Below are positions 8,088-17,173 of a stretch of 64,000 nucleotides of DNA, one piece after another. The translations under genes were made by a program, and so were the position numbers. The notes under the pieces were generated by a model. That model saw only the letters and a list, made by a program, of their open reading frames with translations, searched no databases and had not been told where the DNA came from. Source of the DNA: Phaeobacter sp. 11ANDIMAR09 (GTDB taxonomy: Bacteria > Pseudomonadota > Alphaproteobacteria > Rhodobacterales > Rhodobacteraceae); contig NZ_LIKT01000005.1 of assembly GCF_001294455.1 (NCBI RefSeq), forward strand, positions 62,001 through 126,000. The letters run 5' to 3'. Numbering within the stretch: position 1 is the first letter of the stretch; each line of letters opens with the position of its first letter.

Positions 8088-9617
8088 ATGTTTGAAAATC
8101 TATCCGAACGGCTTTCCGGGGTCTTTGACCGGCTGACCAAACAGGGCGCCCTGTCCGAGGAAGACGTCAAAACCGCCCTGCGCGAAGTGCGTGTTGCCCT
8201 GCTTGAGGCCGATGTCTCGCTGCCGGTGGCGCGAGATTTTGTCAAAAAGGTTCAGGAACAGGCCACCGGCCAGTCGGTGACCAAATCGGTGACGCCCGGC
8301 CAGCAGGTCGTGAAAATCGTGCACGATGCCCTAGTGGATGTACTGCGCGGCGAAGAAGATCTCGGCACGCTCAAGGTGGACAGCCCGCCCGCGCCCATCC
8401 TGATGGTGGGTCTGCAAGGCTCTGGTAAGACCACCACCACCGGTAAGTTGGCAAAACGCCTGAAGGACAAAGAGGGCAAGCGGGTGCTGATGGCCTCGCT
8501 TGATGTCTACCGTCCAGCGGCGATGGATCAGCTGGCGGTACTGGGCACCCAGATTGGCGTAGACACCCTGCCGATCGTGGCAGGCCAGAAACCCGTCGAT
8601 ATCGCCAAGCGCGCCAAACAGCAGGCGGCCTTGGGCGGCTATGACGTCTATATGCTCGACACCGCTGGCCGGTTGCAGATCGACGAAGTCCTGATGCAGG
8701 AAGTCGAGGACGTCCGCGATGTGGTCTCACCGCGTGAGACCCTTCTGGTCGTCGATGGCCTGACCGGTCAGGTTGCGGTCGAAGTGGCCGAGGAATTCGA
8801 CGCCAAGATCGGCATTTCCGGCGTGGTTCTGACCCGGATGGATGGCGACGGACGCGGCGGTGCGGCGCTGTCGATGCGCGCCGTCACCGGCAAGCCGATC
8901 CGCTTTGTGGGCTTGGGCGAAAAGATGGACGCCATCGAGACCTTCGAACCCGAACGGGTCGCAGGTCGTATCCTCGGCATGGGCGACATCGTTGCCCTGG
9001 TTGAAAAGGCCCAGGAAACCATCGAGGCCGAACAGGCCGAGCGCATGATGAAGCGCATGATGAAGGGTCATTTCAATATGAATGACCTGAAGATGCAGCT
9101 GGAACAGATGCAGCAGATGGGCGGCATGGAGGGCATGATGTCGATGATGCCCGGCATGGGCAAGATGGCCAAGCAGGTGCAGGACGCCGGCATGGATGAC
9201 AAGGTGATCAAACGCCAGATCGCCATGATCCAGTCGATGACCAAAAAAGAACGCGCCAACCCTGCGCTGCTACAAGCGAGCCGCAAGAAACGTATTGCTG
9301 CGGGCTCTGGCCAGCAGGTTTCCGATCTCAACAAGCTTTTGAAAATGCACCGACAGATGTCGGACATGATGAAGAAGATGGGCAAGATGGGCAAAGGCAA
9401 GATGCTGAAGCAAGCCATGAAGGGCATGCTGGGCAAAGGCGGCGGCATGGGCGATATGGCAGGTATGGACCCCAGCCAGATGGACCCCAAGGCGCTGGAA
9501 GCCGCGGCCAAGGCCATGGGTGGCGGCAAGGGCATGCCCGGCGGATTGCCCGGTCTGGGTGGCATGGGTGGAATGGGTCTGCCCGGCGGTCTCTCTGGCT
9601 TTGGCAAAAAGAAGTAA
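8088..9617 (+). CDS. ffh: signal recognition particle protein Ffh
   Basis: SRP54-type GTPase (509 residues) that binds signal peptides of nascent inner-membrane proteins with 4.5S RNA and hands the ribosome to FtsY. N domain 1-90; G domain with P-loop GLQGSGKTTTTGK near 108-120, DVYRPAAMDQL, DTAGR and TRMDGDGRGG. The M domain from about 300 is extremely methionine-rich (MMKRMMKGHFNMNDLKMQL, read in parts, and many GMG repeats) as expected for the signal-peptide groove; the C-terminal Gly/Met tail is longer than in E. coli. ATG at 8088 has a GAAGGAGG site. It heads a run of closely spaced genes. Confidence 0.97.
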   Translation: MFENLSERLSGVFDRLTKQGALSEEDVKTALREVRVALLEADVSLPVARDFVKKVQEQATGQSVTKSVTPGQQVVKIVHDALVDVLRGEEDLGTLKVDSPPAPILMVGLQGSGKTTTTGKLAKRLKDKEGKRVLMASLDVYRPAAMDQLAVLGTQIGVDTLPIVAGQKPVDIAKRAKQQAALGGYDVYMLDTAGRLQIDEVLMQEVEDVRDVVSPRETLLVVDGLTGQVAVEVAEEFDAKIGISGVVLTRMDGDGRGGAALSMRAVTGKPIRFVGLGEKMDAIETFEPERVAGRILGMGDIVALVEKAQETIEAEQAERMMKRMMKGHFNMNDLKMQLEQMQQMGGMEGMMSMMPGMGKMAKQVQDAGMDDKVIKRQIAMIQSMTKKERANPALLQASRKKRIAAGSGQQVSDLNKLLKMHRQMSDMMKKMGKMGKGKMLKQAMKGMLGKGGGMGDMAGMDPSQMDPKALEAAAKAMGGGKGMPGGLPGLGGMGGMGLPGGLSGFGKKK

Positions 9618-9618
9618 C

Positions 9619-10161
9619 ATGATCCAGGTTCCCACCATAGAAACCCAACGCCTGGTGATGCGTATGCCAGAGTTGAGCGATTTCGAGCCGCTCTGCGCCT
9701 TCTATGCCTCGAAGCGGGCTGAGTTCGTCGGTGGGCAGATGGAGCCGGAACAGGTCTGGCGTCATCTGGCGCTGGAAATCGGCCACTGGCAGATGCTGGG
9801 CTATGGCCGCTGGACTTTGGTCGAAAAAGAAACCGGCAAAGCTGGGGGTATCATTGGCTTGTGGAATCCCGAAGGCTGGCCCGAGCCGGAAATCGGTTGG
9901 GACCTGTTCGAGGGTTTTGGCGGCAAGGGCTACGCCACAGAGGCCGCCACTGCTGCGCGCACATATGCCTATGAGACTCTGGGCTGGAAAACCGCGATCA
10001 GTCTGGTTGATCCGAGCAATCACGCCTCGCGCGCCGTTGCGCAACGCATGGGGGCAAGCCGCGATGGTGATTTTACCCATGTCCGCATGGGCACCCTGGA
10101 AATCTGGCGGCATATGAGCCCCGATGACCTCGCATCTGGCGGCATGGAGGGCTACGCATGA
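9619..10161 (+). CDS. GNAT-family N-acetyltransferase 1
   Basis: A 180-residue RimJ/RimL-like acetyltransferase beginning MIQVPTIETQRLVMRMPE. The acetyl-CoA binding motif is GFGGKGYATEAATAAR (about 108-123), and the late segment LVDPSNHASRAVAQRMGA is the typical C-terminal strand and helix. Its ATG is one base after the ffh stop and its end overlaps the next gene by ATGA, so translation is coupled. Substrate unknown. Confidence 0.85.
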   Translation: MIQVPTIETQRLVMRMPELSDFEPLCAFYASKRAEFVGGQMEPEQVWRHLALEIGHWQMLGYGRWTLVEKETGKAGGIIGLWNPEGWPEPEIGWDLFEGFGGKGYATEAATAARTYAYETLGWKTAISLVDPSNHASRAVAQRMGASRDGDFTHVRMGTLEIWRHMSPDDLASGGMEGYA

Positions 10162-10685
10162 CCGCAATGCCCCTGCCCATCCCGGTGATCGAAACCGATC
10201 GCCTGATTCTGCGCGCACCACATAGCACGGATCTGAAACCCCTGGCGGATTTCTTCACCACTGAGCGCAGCCACACGGTTGGCGGTCCGCGCGACGCGGC
10301 CGGTGCCTGGGACTCGCTTGTGGCCCGTCTGGGGCATTGGTCCCTGAATGGCTATGGCCTGTGGCATATCACCGACAAGGCCAACAAAGCCTTTGTTGGC
10401 TGGACCGGCATTATCTTTGCCCCGGGTTGGCAGGAACCAGAGCTGGGCTGGGCTCTGTTTGAGCAGGCCGAGGGCAAGGGCATCGCCGCTGAGGCGGCCA
10501 GAGCGGCCCGTCGCTATGCTGCGCTACATCAGGGGCATAATGGCGTCATCAGCTATATCCGCCCCACCAACGCCCGCTCCCGCGCGCTGGCGCAACGGCT
10601 TGGCGCCACACTGGAAGAGTTGGGCGACCTGCGCGGCACCCCTTGTGAAATCTGGCGCCACCCAAAGGCGGAGGAAGCCGCATGA
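10158..10685 (+). CDS. GNAT-family N-acetyltransferase 2
   Basis: A 175-residue acetyltransferase (IPVIETDRLILRAP start) clearly paralogous to its neighbours. Its acetyl-CoA loop EQAEGKGIAAEAARAARR is less canonical than the first copy. The C-terminal IRPTNARSRALAQRLGA matches the first copy's segment. It overlaps both neighbours by ATGA. The three genes probably arose by tandem duplication. Substrate unknown. Confidence 0.83.
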   Translation: MTAMPLPIPVIETDRLILRAPHSTDLKPLADFFTTERSHTVGGPRDAAGAWDSLVARLGHWSLNGYGLWHITDKANKAFVGWTGIIFAPGWQEPELGWALFEQAEGKGIAAEAARAARRYAALHQGHNGVISYIRPTNARSRALAQRLGATLEELGDLRGTPCEIWRHPKAEEAA

Positions 10686-11284
10686 CCCATAGCATACCCG
10701 TGATTGAGACCAAACGTCTGGTGCTGCGCGGCCCCGAGGCCGAGGATTACCCGGATTTTGAGGCGACCTTTTCCTCTTATCGCGCACGTTTCATGGGCGG
10801 GCCATTGAATGCCTACGAGGCCTGGATGCTCTATGCCGCCGAAATCGGCCATTGGCAGATCCACGGCTTTGGCATGTGGATGATCCACGACAAGGCGACA
10901 GATGAGACCTATGGCATGGCCGGCGGCTGGATGCCTGCGGGCTGGCCCGAACGGGAAATCGCCTGGATCATCTGGCCCGATGCAGCAGGCCATGGCTATG
11001 CGTTGGAAGCCACCAATGCCGCCCGCGCCTATTTCTACGAAACCATGCGCTGGGAGACGGCTGTGAGCTATCTCGACCCCAAGAACCTGGATTCGATCCG
11101 CTTAGCGGAACGCTTGGGCGCGGTGAAAGATCACGATGCCACCACCATCGACGGCAATGACGCGGTCTATCGCCATCCCAGCCCAGAGGCGCTGAAGGGC
11201 AGCCAGATCGCCCATGGGATCGAGATGGAAATCAGCCACTATGCTGACCCGCTGTTCAAACCAAAAGGATGGGCTCTTGACTGA
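10682..11284 (+). CDS. GNAT-family N-acetyltransferase 3
   Basis: A 200-residue member of the triplet (SIPVIETKRLVLRGPEAEDY start). The usual Q/RxxGxG/A acetyl-CoA loop is WPDAAGHGYALEATNAAR, and YLDPKNLDSIRLAERLGA matches the paralogues. It has an extra 25-residue C-terminal tail. It overlaps the previous gene by ATGA and the chorismate mutase gene by 8 bases. Substrate unknown. Confidence 0.83.
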   Translation: MTHSIPVIETKRLVLRGPEAEDYPDFEATFSSYRARFMGGPLNAYEAWMLYAAEIGHWQIHGFGMWMIHDKATDETYGMAGGWMPAGWPEREIAWIIWPDAAGHGYALEATNAARAYFYETMRWETAVSYLDPKNLDSIRLAERLGAVKDHDATTIDGNDAVYRHPSPEALKGSQIAHGIEMEISHYADPLFKPKGWALD

Positions 11285-11603
11285 TACAACCAACACCTCC
11301 GCGCCCGATCAGGACGATGCAGCCCGCGCCGCCGAGATCCTTATGGGACATCGCGAAAGTATCGACCGGCTGGACGCCATCCTTGTCTATACGCTGGGCG
11401 AGCGGTTCAAACACACACAGGCCGTTGGTCAGCTGAAAGCTGAACATGACCTGCCGCCCTCGGACCCCACCCGAGAGGCCAAGCAGATCGCGCGGCTCGA
11501 AGATTTGGCAAAACGGGCCAACCTGGACCCCGATTTTGCCAAGGCTTTCCTGAATTTCATCATTCAGGAAGTCATCAGACACCACAAGAAACACCAGGAA
11601 TAA
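11277..11603 (+). CDS. chorismate mutase (AroQ type)
   Basis: A 108-residue all-helical chorismate mutase converting chorismate to prephenate for phenylalanine and tyrosine synthesis. The motif HRESIDRLDAILVYTLGERF carries the first helix, followed by K in HTQAVGQLKAEHDLP and the terminal ALNFIIQEVIRHHKKHQE-like helix (FLNFIIQEVI). The start is TTG at 11277 with AAGGAT at 11265-11270; it overlaps the preceding stop. The only in-frame ATG (11214) would extend far into the GNAT gene. It stands alone, not fused to prephenate dehydratase. Confidence 0.88.
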   Translation: MTDTTNTSAPDQDDAARAAEILMGHRESIDRLDAILVYTLGERFKHTQAVGQLKAEHDLPPSDPTREAKQIARLEDLAKRANLDPDFAKAFLNFIIQEVIRHHKKHQE

Positions 11604-11644
11604 CAGGGCAATCCCTGTAAACGCCATCAAAGGAGACTTGACCC

Positions 11645-12007
11645 ATGGCTATTAAACTTCGCTTGGCCCGTGGCGGCTCGAAAAAACGCCCCTTCTACCG
11701 CATCGTGGCTGCTGACAGCCGCATGCCACGTGACGGCCGTTTTGTTGAAAAGCTCGGCACCTATAACCCTCTGCTGCCTAAAGACAGCGAAGAGCGCGTA
11801 AAAATGGATATGGAGCGCGTTCAGTACTGGCTCGACCAGGGTGCTCAGGTCACCGACCGTATCGCCCGTATGCTGGAAGCTGCTGGCGTCCGTGAGAAGA
11901 CCGAGCGCAACAACCCCAAAAAGGGCACCCCAGGCAAGAAAGCCCAGGAGCGCGCCGAAGAGAAAGCCGCCAAGGCTGCCAAAGCTGCTGACGCAGACGC
12001 GGAATAA
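11645..12007 (+). CDS. rpsP: 30S ribosomal protein S16
   Basis: S16 binds 16S rRNA early in 30S assembly. The protein begins [20 protein letters not shown], with [21 protein letters not shown] (read in two pieces) and YNPL. It is 120 residues, longer than the roughly 80-residue core because of a basic-acidic Ala/Lys/Glu tail common in alphaproteobacteria. AAAGGAG precedes the ATG. It begins the rpsP-bluB-small protein-rimM run. Confidence 0.97.
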   Translation: MAIKLRLARGGSKKRPFYRIVAADSRMPRDGRFVEKLGTYNPLLPKDSEERVKMDMERVQYWLDQGAQVTDRIARMLEAAGVREKTERNNPKKGTPGKKAQERAEEKAAKAAKAADADAE

Positions 12008-12011
12008 GAGC

Positions 12012-12689
12012 ATGAGCGCGCGGGACCTGCCCCTTGAGGGGCACGAGGCAGAAGCCTCGGATGGGAGCTTTCCCAAGGTGTTCCGCGCTCAGCTCGACCA
12101 ATTGATGCGGATGCGCCGGGATGTCCGGCGCTTTCGCAGCGATCCGGTTGACGAGGCAGTGCTCACGCGCTGCCTCGCTGCCATTCAGCTGGCCCCCTCG
12201 GTGGGGCTCAGCGAACCCTGGCGGCTCCTGCGCATCCAAAGCGATCACGCCCGCAGCGCCGCCCTAAAGAATTTTGAACAGGCAAATGCCGAGGCCCTGG
12301 CCGGGTACTCAGGAGAAAAAGCCGAGCTCTATGCCGGGCTGAAACTCTCCGGCATGCGCGATGCCCCGGTGCAGTTGGCGATCTATTGCGACGATGAAAC
12401 CACCCAGGGGCACGGCTTGGGCGCTGCGACCATGCCGGAAATGCGGCGCTATTCGGTGGTCACCGCCATCACCCTGTTCTGGCTGGCACTGCGGGCCGAA
12501 GGCCTCGGGTTGGGCTGGGTTTCGGTGCTTGATCCAGAGCAGTTGAATCGTGATCTGAACACCCCCAAGGGCTGGCAGCTCATTGGCTATTTCTGCATTG
12601 GCCACCCCGAAGAGCTGTTTGACAGCCCCGAGCTGGAGCGCGAAGGCTGGGAAAACCGGCGCGCCACCCTGCCCGTCGAGACCCGCTGA
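12012..12689 (+). CDS. bluB: 5,6-dimethylbenzimidazole synthase
   Basis: BluB cleaves FMNH2 with oxygen to give 5,6-dimethylbenzimidazole, the lower ligand of vitamin B12. The 225-residue nitroreductase fold shows MRRDVRRFRSDPVDEA, the substrate region APSVGLSEPWR and the family segment GLGWVSVLDPEQL. Its ATG is 4 bases after rpsP, an unusual place for a cobalamin gene; most bluB genes cluster with cob genes. No cobalamin riboswitch is visible upstream. Confidence 0.9.
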   Translation: MSARDLPLEGHEAEASDGSFPKVFRAQLDQLMRMRRDVRRFRSDPVDEAVLTRCLAAIQLAPSVGLSEPWRLLRIQSDHARSAALKNFEQANAEALAGYSGEKAELYAGLKLSGMRDAPVQLAIYCDDETTQGHGLGAATMPEMRRYSVVTAITLFWLALRAEGLGLGWVSVLDPEQLNRDLNTPKGWQLIGYFCIGHPEELFDSPELEREGWENRRATLPVETR

Positions 12690-12695
12690 GCCAAT

Positions 12696-12836
12696 ATGGG
12701 ACGTCTGATCCGCCTTGTCTTTTTTACCGGAATCGCCTTTATCTCGGGCATTCTGTTTGAGCGCAGCCACCAAAAGGAAGAATGCGCAGCTGCGGGCGGC
12801 CAATGGGCACGCGCCGGGTTCTGCGTCGGAGAGTGA
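12696..12836 (+). CDS. small membrane protein with paired cysteines
   Basis: A 46-residue protein, [21 protein letters not shown] then ERSHQKEEC. One transmembrane helix (about 4-21) is followed by a short soluble tail with two cysteines in a C-x3-GG-x-W-x5-C arrangement. It fits exactly between bluB (6 bases) and rimM (4 bases), and the reading frame continues without interruption, which supports a real gene. Function unknown. The cysteine pair could form a disulfide if the tail is periplasmic. Confidence 0.75.
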   Translation: MGRLIRLVFFTGIAFISGILFERSHQKEECAAAGGQWARAGFCVGE

Positions 12837-12840
12837 AACC

Positions 12841-13344
12841 ATGAGTGATCTGATTTGTCTCGGTGCTATCGCGGGGTCTTATGGCGTGCGCGGCGAGGTG
12901 CGCCTCAAAAGTTTTTGCGCAAATCCCGAAGAAATTGCGACCTATTCGCCGCTCACTACCGAAGACGGCAGCCAGAGCTACACACTGACCCTGTCACGGG
13001 CCATCAAAGGCGGGTTCTGTGCCCGTCTGGGTGGGGTAGAGACCAAGGAACAGGCCGATGCGGTCAAAGGCTTGCGCCTCTTTGCACCGCGCGATCGGCT
13101 GCCAAAGCTGCCGGATGATGAATACTACTATACGGATCTGGTCGGGCTCGAGGTGTTTGACACCGGCGGCGCGCTGCTTGGCACGGTGAAATCGGTGCAA
13201 AACCACGGTGCCAGCGATTTGTTGGAACTGCAGGGCGACACTCTCAAAGGGACGGTTTTTCTGCCTTTTACCCTGGCAGCGGTGCCCACGGTCGATCTGG
13301 ATCAGGGTCGCATCATTGCAGATCCGCCAGAGGGGCTGTTTTAG
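12841..13344 (+). CDS. rimM: 16S rRNA processing protein RimM
   Basis: RimM (167 residues) helps mature the 30S head and binds S19. N-terminal RimM barrel: [22 protein letters not shown]-terminal PRC-barrel: [16 protein letters not shown] through [19 protein letters not shown] (read in parts). ATG at 12841 lies 4 bases after the small membrane protein; the longer frame from 12715 overlaps that gene and is rejected. trmD follows after the convergent-facing kinase gene. Confidence 0.95.
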   Translation: MSDLICLGAIAGSYGVRGEVRLKSFCANPEEIATYSPLTTEDGSQSYTLTLSRAIKGGFCARLGGVETKEQADAVKGLRLFAPRDRLPKLPDDEYYYTDLVGLEVFDTGGALLGTVKSVQNHGASDLLELQGDTLKGTVFLPFTLAAVPTVDLDQGRIIADPPEGLF

Positions 13345-13386
13345 GCCGCAAGCGCCCGCTCCCATCTCTTCCAGATTTCCCCCTGC

Positions 13387-14421
13387 TTACTCTTCAGCCA
13401 ACAGGGCCTCAAAAACCTGCGCATAGCGCTCTGCCAGCTGCGTTGTCTTGGCATCGGGCGGATGCGATCTTTGCGCCAGCAAAAGCCAGGACTTGTAGAG
13501 CCGCAGGGCAAAGAAGAAGCGAAACACCGGGTCGCTCACCAGATCGGCGCCATACCCCTGCTCAAAGGCCGCCCAATCCGCCCGCGCCACCAGCCCATAG
13601 CCCGGCGTTTGTCCTTCTTGCGCCAGATGATCGGGGCAATTTGCCAACCACAGGGTGGCCAGATCGCGCTGCGGAAAGATGCCTTTGTGGTTTGAGAAAT
13701 CAATAAAGGAGATCTCTGCTGCCTCAGCGCCCTCTGTGTCGCTGAACAGGAGATTGCGCAGATGCAGATCGCCGTGTTCGACAGCAGCATCAAAACTCTG
13801 CCCCCGCGCCGCACGCGCCAGCCGGTGCAACAGTGCACAAAGCCCTAGGAACTTATTGCGCCGTGGCAGCGCAATTTGCCTGTCCCGCAGCGCCTGCGCA
13901 CGCTCAGAAACACGCACGAGAAAGGGTTTGGGCCAGAATTGACGCTCCCCAACCCCAGAGACCTGGTGAAGGGCCGCAACCGCCGCACTAATCCGGCGCA
14001 GCACCGTGGCCCTGTCGCCAAACCCAAAAGTGGTGGCCTCCAGAGCGCGAAACGCCGTGTCCCCTGGAGCAAAGGCCATCAGATAGATAGGGCGTTCGAG
14101 ATGCTGCCACAGAATCGCAGGCGCTGAGACGCCGGGCAGGGCCTGCAAACCAGAGGCGGCCGCCCTGTGCCGGTCCAAATTTGCGGAAAAATGGGCCGAG
14201 GGGCTCTGGCCAAAATCAGCCCGCAGCACAAACCGATCGCCCTGCGGCAGCGTGATCAGCAGAACGCTGCGCCAGTCTTGCCTGCGGCTGTTGACCTGCA
14301 GGGGGCGAAACCGGGCACCTGCGATGGGCAGGTCCAGTTCTGCTGCAATCTTCGGCCACAGCGCCTTGGCCTGGGCCTGGGCCTGCTCACCTGTGCCGCC
14401 AGCAGCCGGCTCTATTTCCAT
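13387..14421 (-). CDS. aminoglycoside phosphotransferase (APH)-family kinase
   Basis: A 344-residue protein-kinase-like small-molecule kinase. The catalytic loop is VEHGDLHLRNLLF and the metal-binding aspartate is in ISFIDFSNHKG; the glycine loop is weak. The ATG at 14421 (MEIEPAAGG) with a GTGGGGATT site is chosen; a longer open frame reaching 14814 runs antisense into trmD and lacks family character. It lies on the opposite strand between rimM and trmD, breaking the usual rimM-trmD order. Not evidence for drug resistance: many such kinases act on choline, homoserine or sugars. Confidence 0.8.
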   Translation of the reverse strand: MEIEPAAGGTGEQAQAQAKALWPKIAAELDLPIAGARFRPLQVNSRRQDWRSVLLITLPQGDRFVLRADFGQSPSAHFSANLDRHRAAASGLQALPGVSAPAILWQHLERPIYLMAFAPGDTAFRALEATTFGFGDRATVLRRISAAVAALHQVSGVGERQFWPKPFLVRVSERAQALRDRQIALPRRNKFLGLCALLHRLARAARGQSFDAAVEHGDLHLRNLLFSDTEGAEAAEISFIDFSNHKGIFPQRDLATLWLANCPDHLAQEGQTPGYGLVARADWAAFEQGYGADLVSDPVFRFFFALRLYKSWLLLAQRSHPPDAKTTQLAERYAQVFEALLAEE

Positions 14422-14477
14422 CCAATCCCCACAGCTTTGTATTGCGTGTAATTCTATCTGAACTAAACAAGGGAGCC

Positions 14478-15311
14478 ATGACAACACCAAACAAATCCCA
14501 TGGCCGTAAGGCCATCCGCCCGACCCTGAAACCGCGCGAGCTGATGACGCCGACGCCCGATCTGGCTGGCGTCTGGAAGGCCCAGATCCTGACGCTCTTC
14601 CCCACCGCCTTCCCCGGCGTTCTGGGCGAAAGCCTGACAGGGAAAGCGTTGCAGGAGGGACTGTGGCAGCTGGAAACCGTGGATCTGCGCGAATTTGGCG
14701 TCGGCAAACACCGCAATGTCGATGACACCCCCGCAGGGGGCGGGGCCGGTATGGTGTTGCGCGCCGATGTTCTGGGCAATGCCATTGATCACGCCATGCA
14801 AAACACCACCGCACCAGGTGGCGGCAACTGGCCTCTGATCTATCTTACACCGCGCGGGCGGCGCATGGATCAGGCCATGATGCAGAACCTGGCGCGCTGT
14901 GATGGCATGACGCTGCTTTGTGGTCGTTTTGAAGGCGTCGATGAACGCGTGTTGGAGCACTACAACATTCAGGAAGTTTCCCTGGGAGATTTTGTCATGA
15001 CCGGCGGGGAGCTGGCCGCCCAGGCCTTGATCGATGCCACCGTGCGACTGATCCCCGGGGTGCTGGGCAACCAGGCCTCGACCGAGGAAGAGAGCTTCTC
15101 CTCCGGCCTGTTGGAACATCCGCAATATACCCGGCCAGCGGAATGGCAGGGGCGCAAGATTCCGGATGTGCTGATGTCGGGCCACCATGGCAAGGTGGCC
15201 GAGTGGCGCCAGGAGATGGCGGAAGAAATCACCAAGACCCGCCGCCCTGATCTGTGGCAAGCCTATGAGGCAAGCCGCCCGGCCCCAGGCCCAAAGCGCA
15301 AAAAGAAGTGA
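14478..15311 (+). CDS. trmD: tRNA (guanine-N1)-methyltransferase TrmD
   Basis: SPOUT-class enzyme that methylates G37 of tRNAs using S-adenosylmethionine and prevents frameshifting. The trefoil-knot motifs are LIYLTPRGRRMDQ, GRFEGVDERV and EVSLGDFVMTGGE. At 277 residues it is a little longer than usual because of the N-terminal leader MTTPNKSHGRK and a basic tail. The GGGAG site lies only 2 bases from ATG 14478, so a second ATG at 14544 (MTPTPDLAGVWK) is possible. Its promoter region overlaps the divergent kinase start. Confidence 0.96.
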   Translation: MTTPNKSHGRKAIRPTLKPRELMTPTPDLAGVWKAQILTLFPTAFPGVLGESLTGKALQEGLWQLETVDLREFGVGKHRNVDDTPAGGGAGMVLRADVLGNAIDHAMQNTTAPGGGNWPLIYLTPRGRRMDQAMMQNLARCDGMTLLCGRFEGVDERVLEHYNIQEVSLGDFVMTGGELAAQALIDATVRLIPGVLGNQASTEEESFSSGLLEHPQYTRPAEWQGRKIPDVLMSGHHGKVAEWRQEMAEEITKTRRPDLWQAYEASRPAPGPKRKKK

Positions 15312-15434
15312 CGCAGAGTTAGCCACGACAGTCCCCGGTCTTCTATGCATCATGCGAAAAATCATTTTGCATAGTGGCTGAGCCTGCCCCTCTTGAGATG
15401 CCTCAAAGGGCCGGTCAGACTGGGGAGAGAATTG

Positions 15435-16892
15435 ATGGGTCGTGTATTGCTACGCCTTTTGGCGGGATTTCTGTTGCTGGTTGTGGGGCTGGTTTGCGTG
15501 CTGCTGTTCAACACAATGCGCTACACGCCAGAGCCCGTGGCTGACACCGGCACGCCCTATGATCTGAACGCTGATATCGAACAGGCCACCAGAGATCTGT
15601 CGGCGGCCGTCAAATTCCGCACCGTTTCGACCGATCTAGAGCACCCAGATTTTGCCGCCTTCCTGACTTTCCTGGAAGAGACCTACCCGCTGGTCCACAG
15701 CACCATGAGCCGCGAAGTGCTGGCGCGGCAAACGCCGCTCTATATGTGGAAAGGCAGCGACGAAAGTCTGGCCCCTATCTTGCTGGCCGGACATTATGAC
15801 GTTGTGCCCATTGCTCCTGGTTCGCATGATCTCTGGGAGCATGAGCCTTTTGCCGGCGTCATCGACGAGGAGTTTGTCTGGGGGCGTGGCACCCTGGATG
15901 ACAAGGGCGCTGTCATTGCCATGCTAACGGCGGCGGAGAAAATGATCGCCGATGGTTTCACCCCCAAACGCACCGTCTATTTCAGCTTTGGTGGCGATGA
16001 GGAGGTCGGCGGCCTCGGTGCCATGGCTGTCGCCGTGCATTTCAATAAACTGGGCATCGAATTGGACTGGATGCTGGACGAAGGCTCCTTTGTGCTGGAC
16101 CGGGTCATCCCAGGGCTGGATCAGCCCGTGGCCAGTATCAACCTGTCGGAAAAGGGCTATGTGACGCTCGAACTGGTGGCCAAATCCACCGGTGGGCATT
16201 CGTCAATGCCGCCTCGGGTCACGGCCGTTGGTCGGATCTCAAAGGCTGTGGCCCGGCTGCAGGACACCCCGGTGCCCGGCGGTTTGAGCGGACTGTCCGA
16301 AGAGTTCTTTGACTCGCTGGGTCGGCATTTCTCCTTTGGTCAACGGGTGGTCTTTGCCAACCGCTGGCTGTTCAAGCCGCTGCTGGAATCCATCCTGGCC
16401 AGCTCGCCGACCACGGATGCCATGCTACGCACCACGACGGCTCCGACAATGCTGACGGGCTCCAGCAAGGAAAATGTGCTGGCAGCGGAAGCCTCAGCCA
16501 AGATCAACTTCCGCATCCACCCCCGCGATACCGTGGCCGATATCGTGGAACATGTGCGCAAAACCATCGACGATCCGGAAATTGAAATTCGCTATGATGA
16601 AAGCCTGGCCAACCCGGCTTCGCCAGTTTCCTCCTCCACGGCGGCAGGCTATGGCGATATCAAGACCTCGATCCTGGATGCCTTTGGCCCCCTTGCCACA
16701 GTGCCCGGCCTGACCATTGCCGCAACAGACGCGCGCCACTATGGCAAAGCCGCCAAGAACGCCTATCGCATCAATCCCTTCAAGATCGAAGGCTCGGATC
16801 TGGCGCGCTTTCACGGCACCAATGAGCGCCTATCGATCGAAAACCTGGAGACCGGCATCAATTTCTTTGGCGCCCTGCTGCAAAAGCAGTAA
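15435..16892 (+). CDS. M20-family zinc peptidase, membrane-anchored
   Basis: A 485-residue carboxypeptidase/amidohydrolase resembling PM20D1. An N-terminal helix (about 3-25, LLRLLAGFLLLVVGLVCVLL) anchors or exports it. Metal ligands of the two-zinc site are seen in GHYDVVP, GTLDDKG, GDEEVGG (catalytic glutamate), LDEGSF and the late FHGTNER. PM20D1-type enzymes condense or hydrolyse N-acyl amino acids; the substrate here is unknown. GGGGAGAG precedes ATG 15435. The gene stands alone between trmD and rplS. Confidence 0.88.
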   Translation: MGRVLLRLLAGFLLLVVGLVCVLLFNTMRYTPEPVADTGTPYDLNADIEQATRDLSAAVKFRTVSTDLEHPDFAAFLTFLEETYPLVHSTMSREVLARQTPLYMWKGSDESLAPILLAGHYDVVPIAPGSHDLWEHEPFAGVIDEEFVWGRGTLDDKGAVIAMLTAAEKMIADGFTPKRTVYFSFGGDEEVGGLGAMAVAVHFNKLGIELDWMLDEGSFVLDRVIPGLDQPVASINLSEKGYVTLELVAKSTGGHSSMPPRVTAVGRISKAVARLQDTPVPGGLSGLSEEFFDSLGRHFSFGQRVVFANRWLFKPLLESILASSPTTDAMLRTTTAPTMLTGSSKENVLAAEASAKINFRIHPRDTVADIVEHVRKTIDDPEIEIRYDESLANPASPVSSSTAAGYGDIKTSILDAFGPLATVPGLTIAATDARHYGKAAKNAYRINPFKIEGSDLARFHGTNERLSIENLETGINFFGALLQKQ

Positions 16893-17173
16893 CAAAGAGC
16901 TCCAGCGCGCCCAGGCCTCTTGATCCGGGCGCGCATTTCCCCTACAGACCGCCTACTTGGATTCGCATTTTGTGTTTCCGAGGTGTTGGGTATTGAACCG
17001 CAGACCCCTGCCCGGCCTTCTTCGGCCATCGCAGCGCGGGCCAAACCAACGGCTTAATGAACAGACGACCTAACCTCTGGCGGGCTGCAGATGCGGGACC
17101 CGGTGAAGACCAAGAGCTCTGAGGACGCGCAAATACGTCGTGGAAAACCACGAGCAAAATAGGAGAAGATCAG

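Noticed and set aside
13387-14421. Aminoglycoside resistance gene
   Set aside because: APH fold alone does not show resistance; residues around the substrate pocket do not match known resistance kinases to my knowledge.
13387-14814. 475-residue minus-strand frame
   Set aside because: Only the part from 14421 is family-like; the rest is antisense to trmD.
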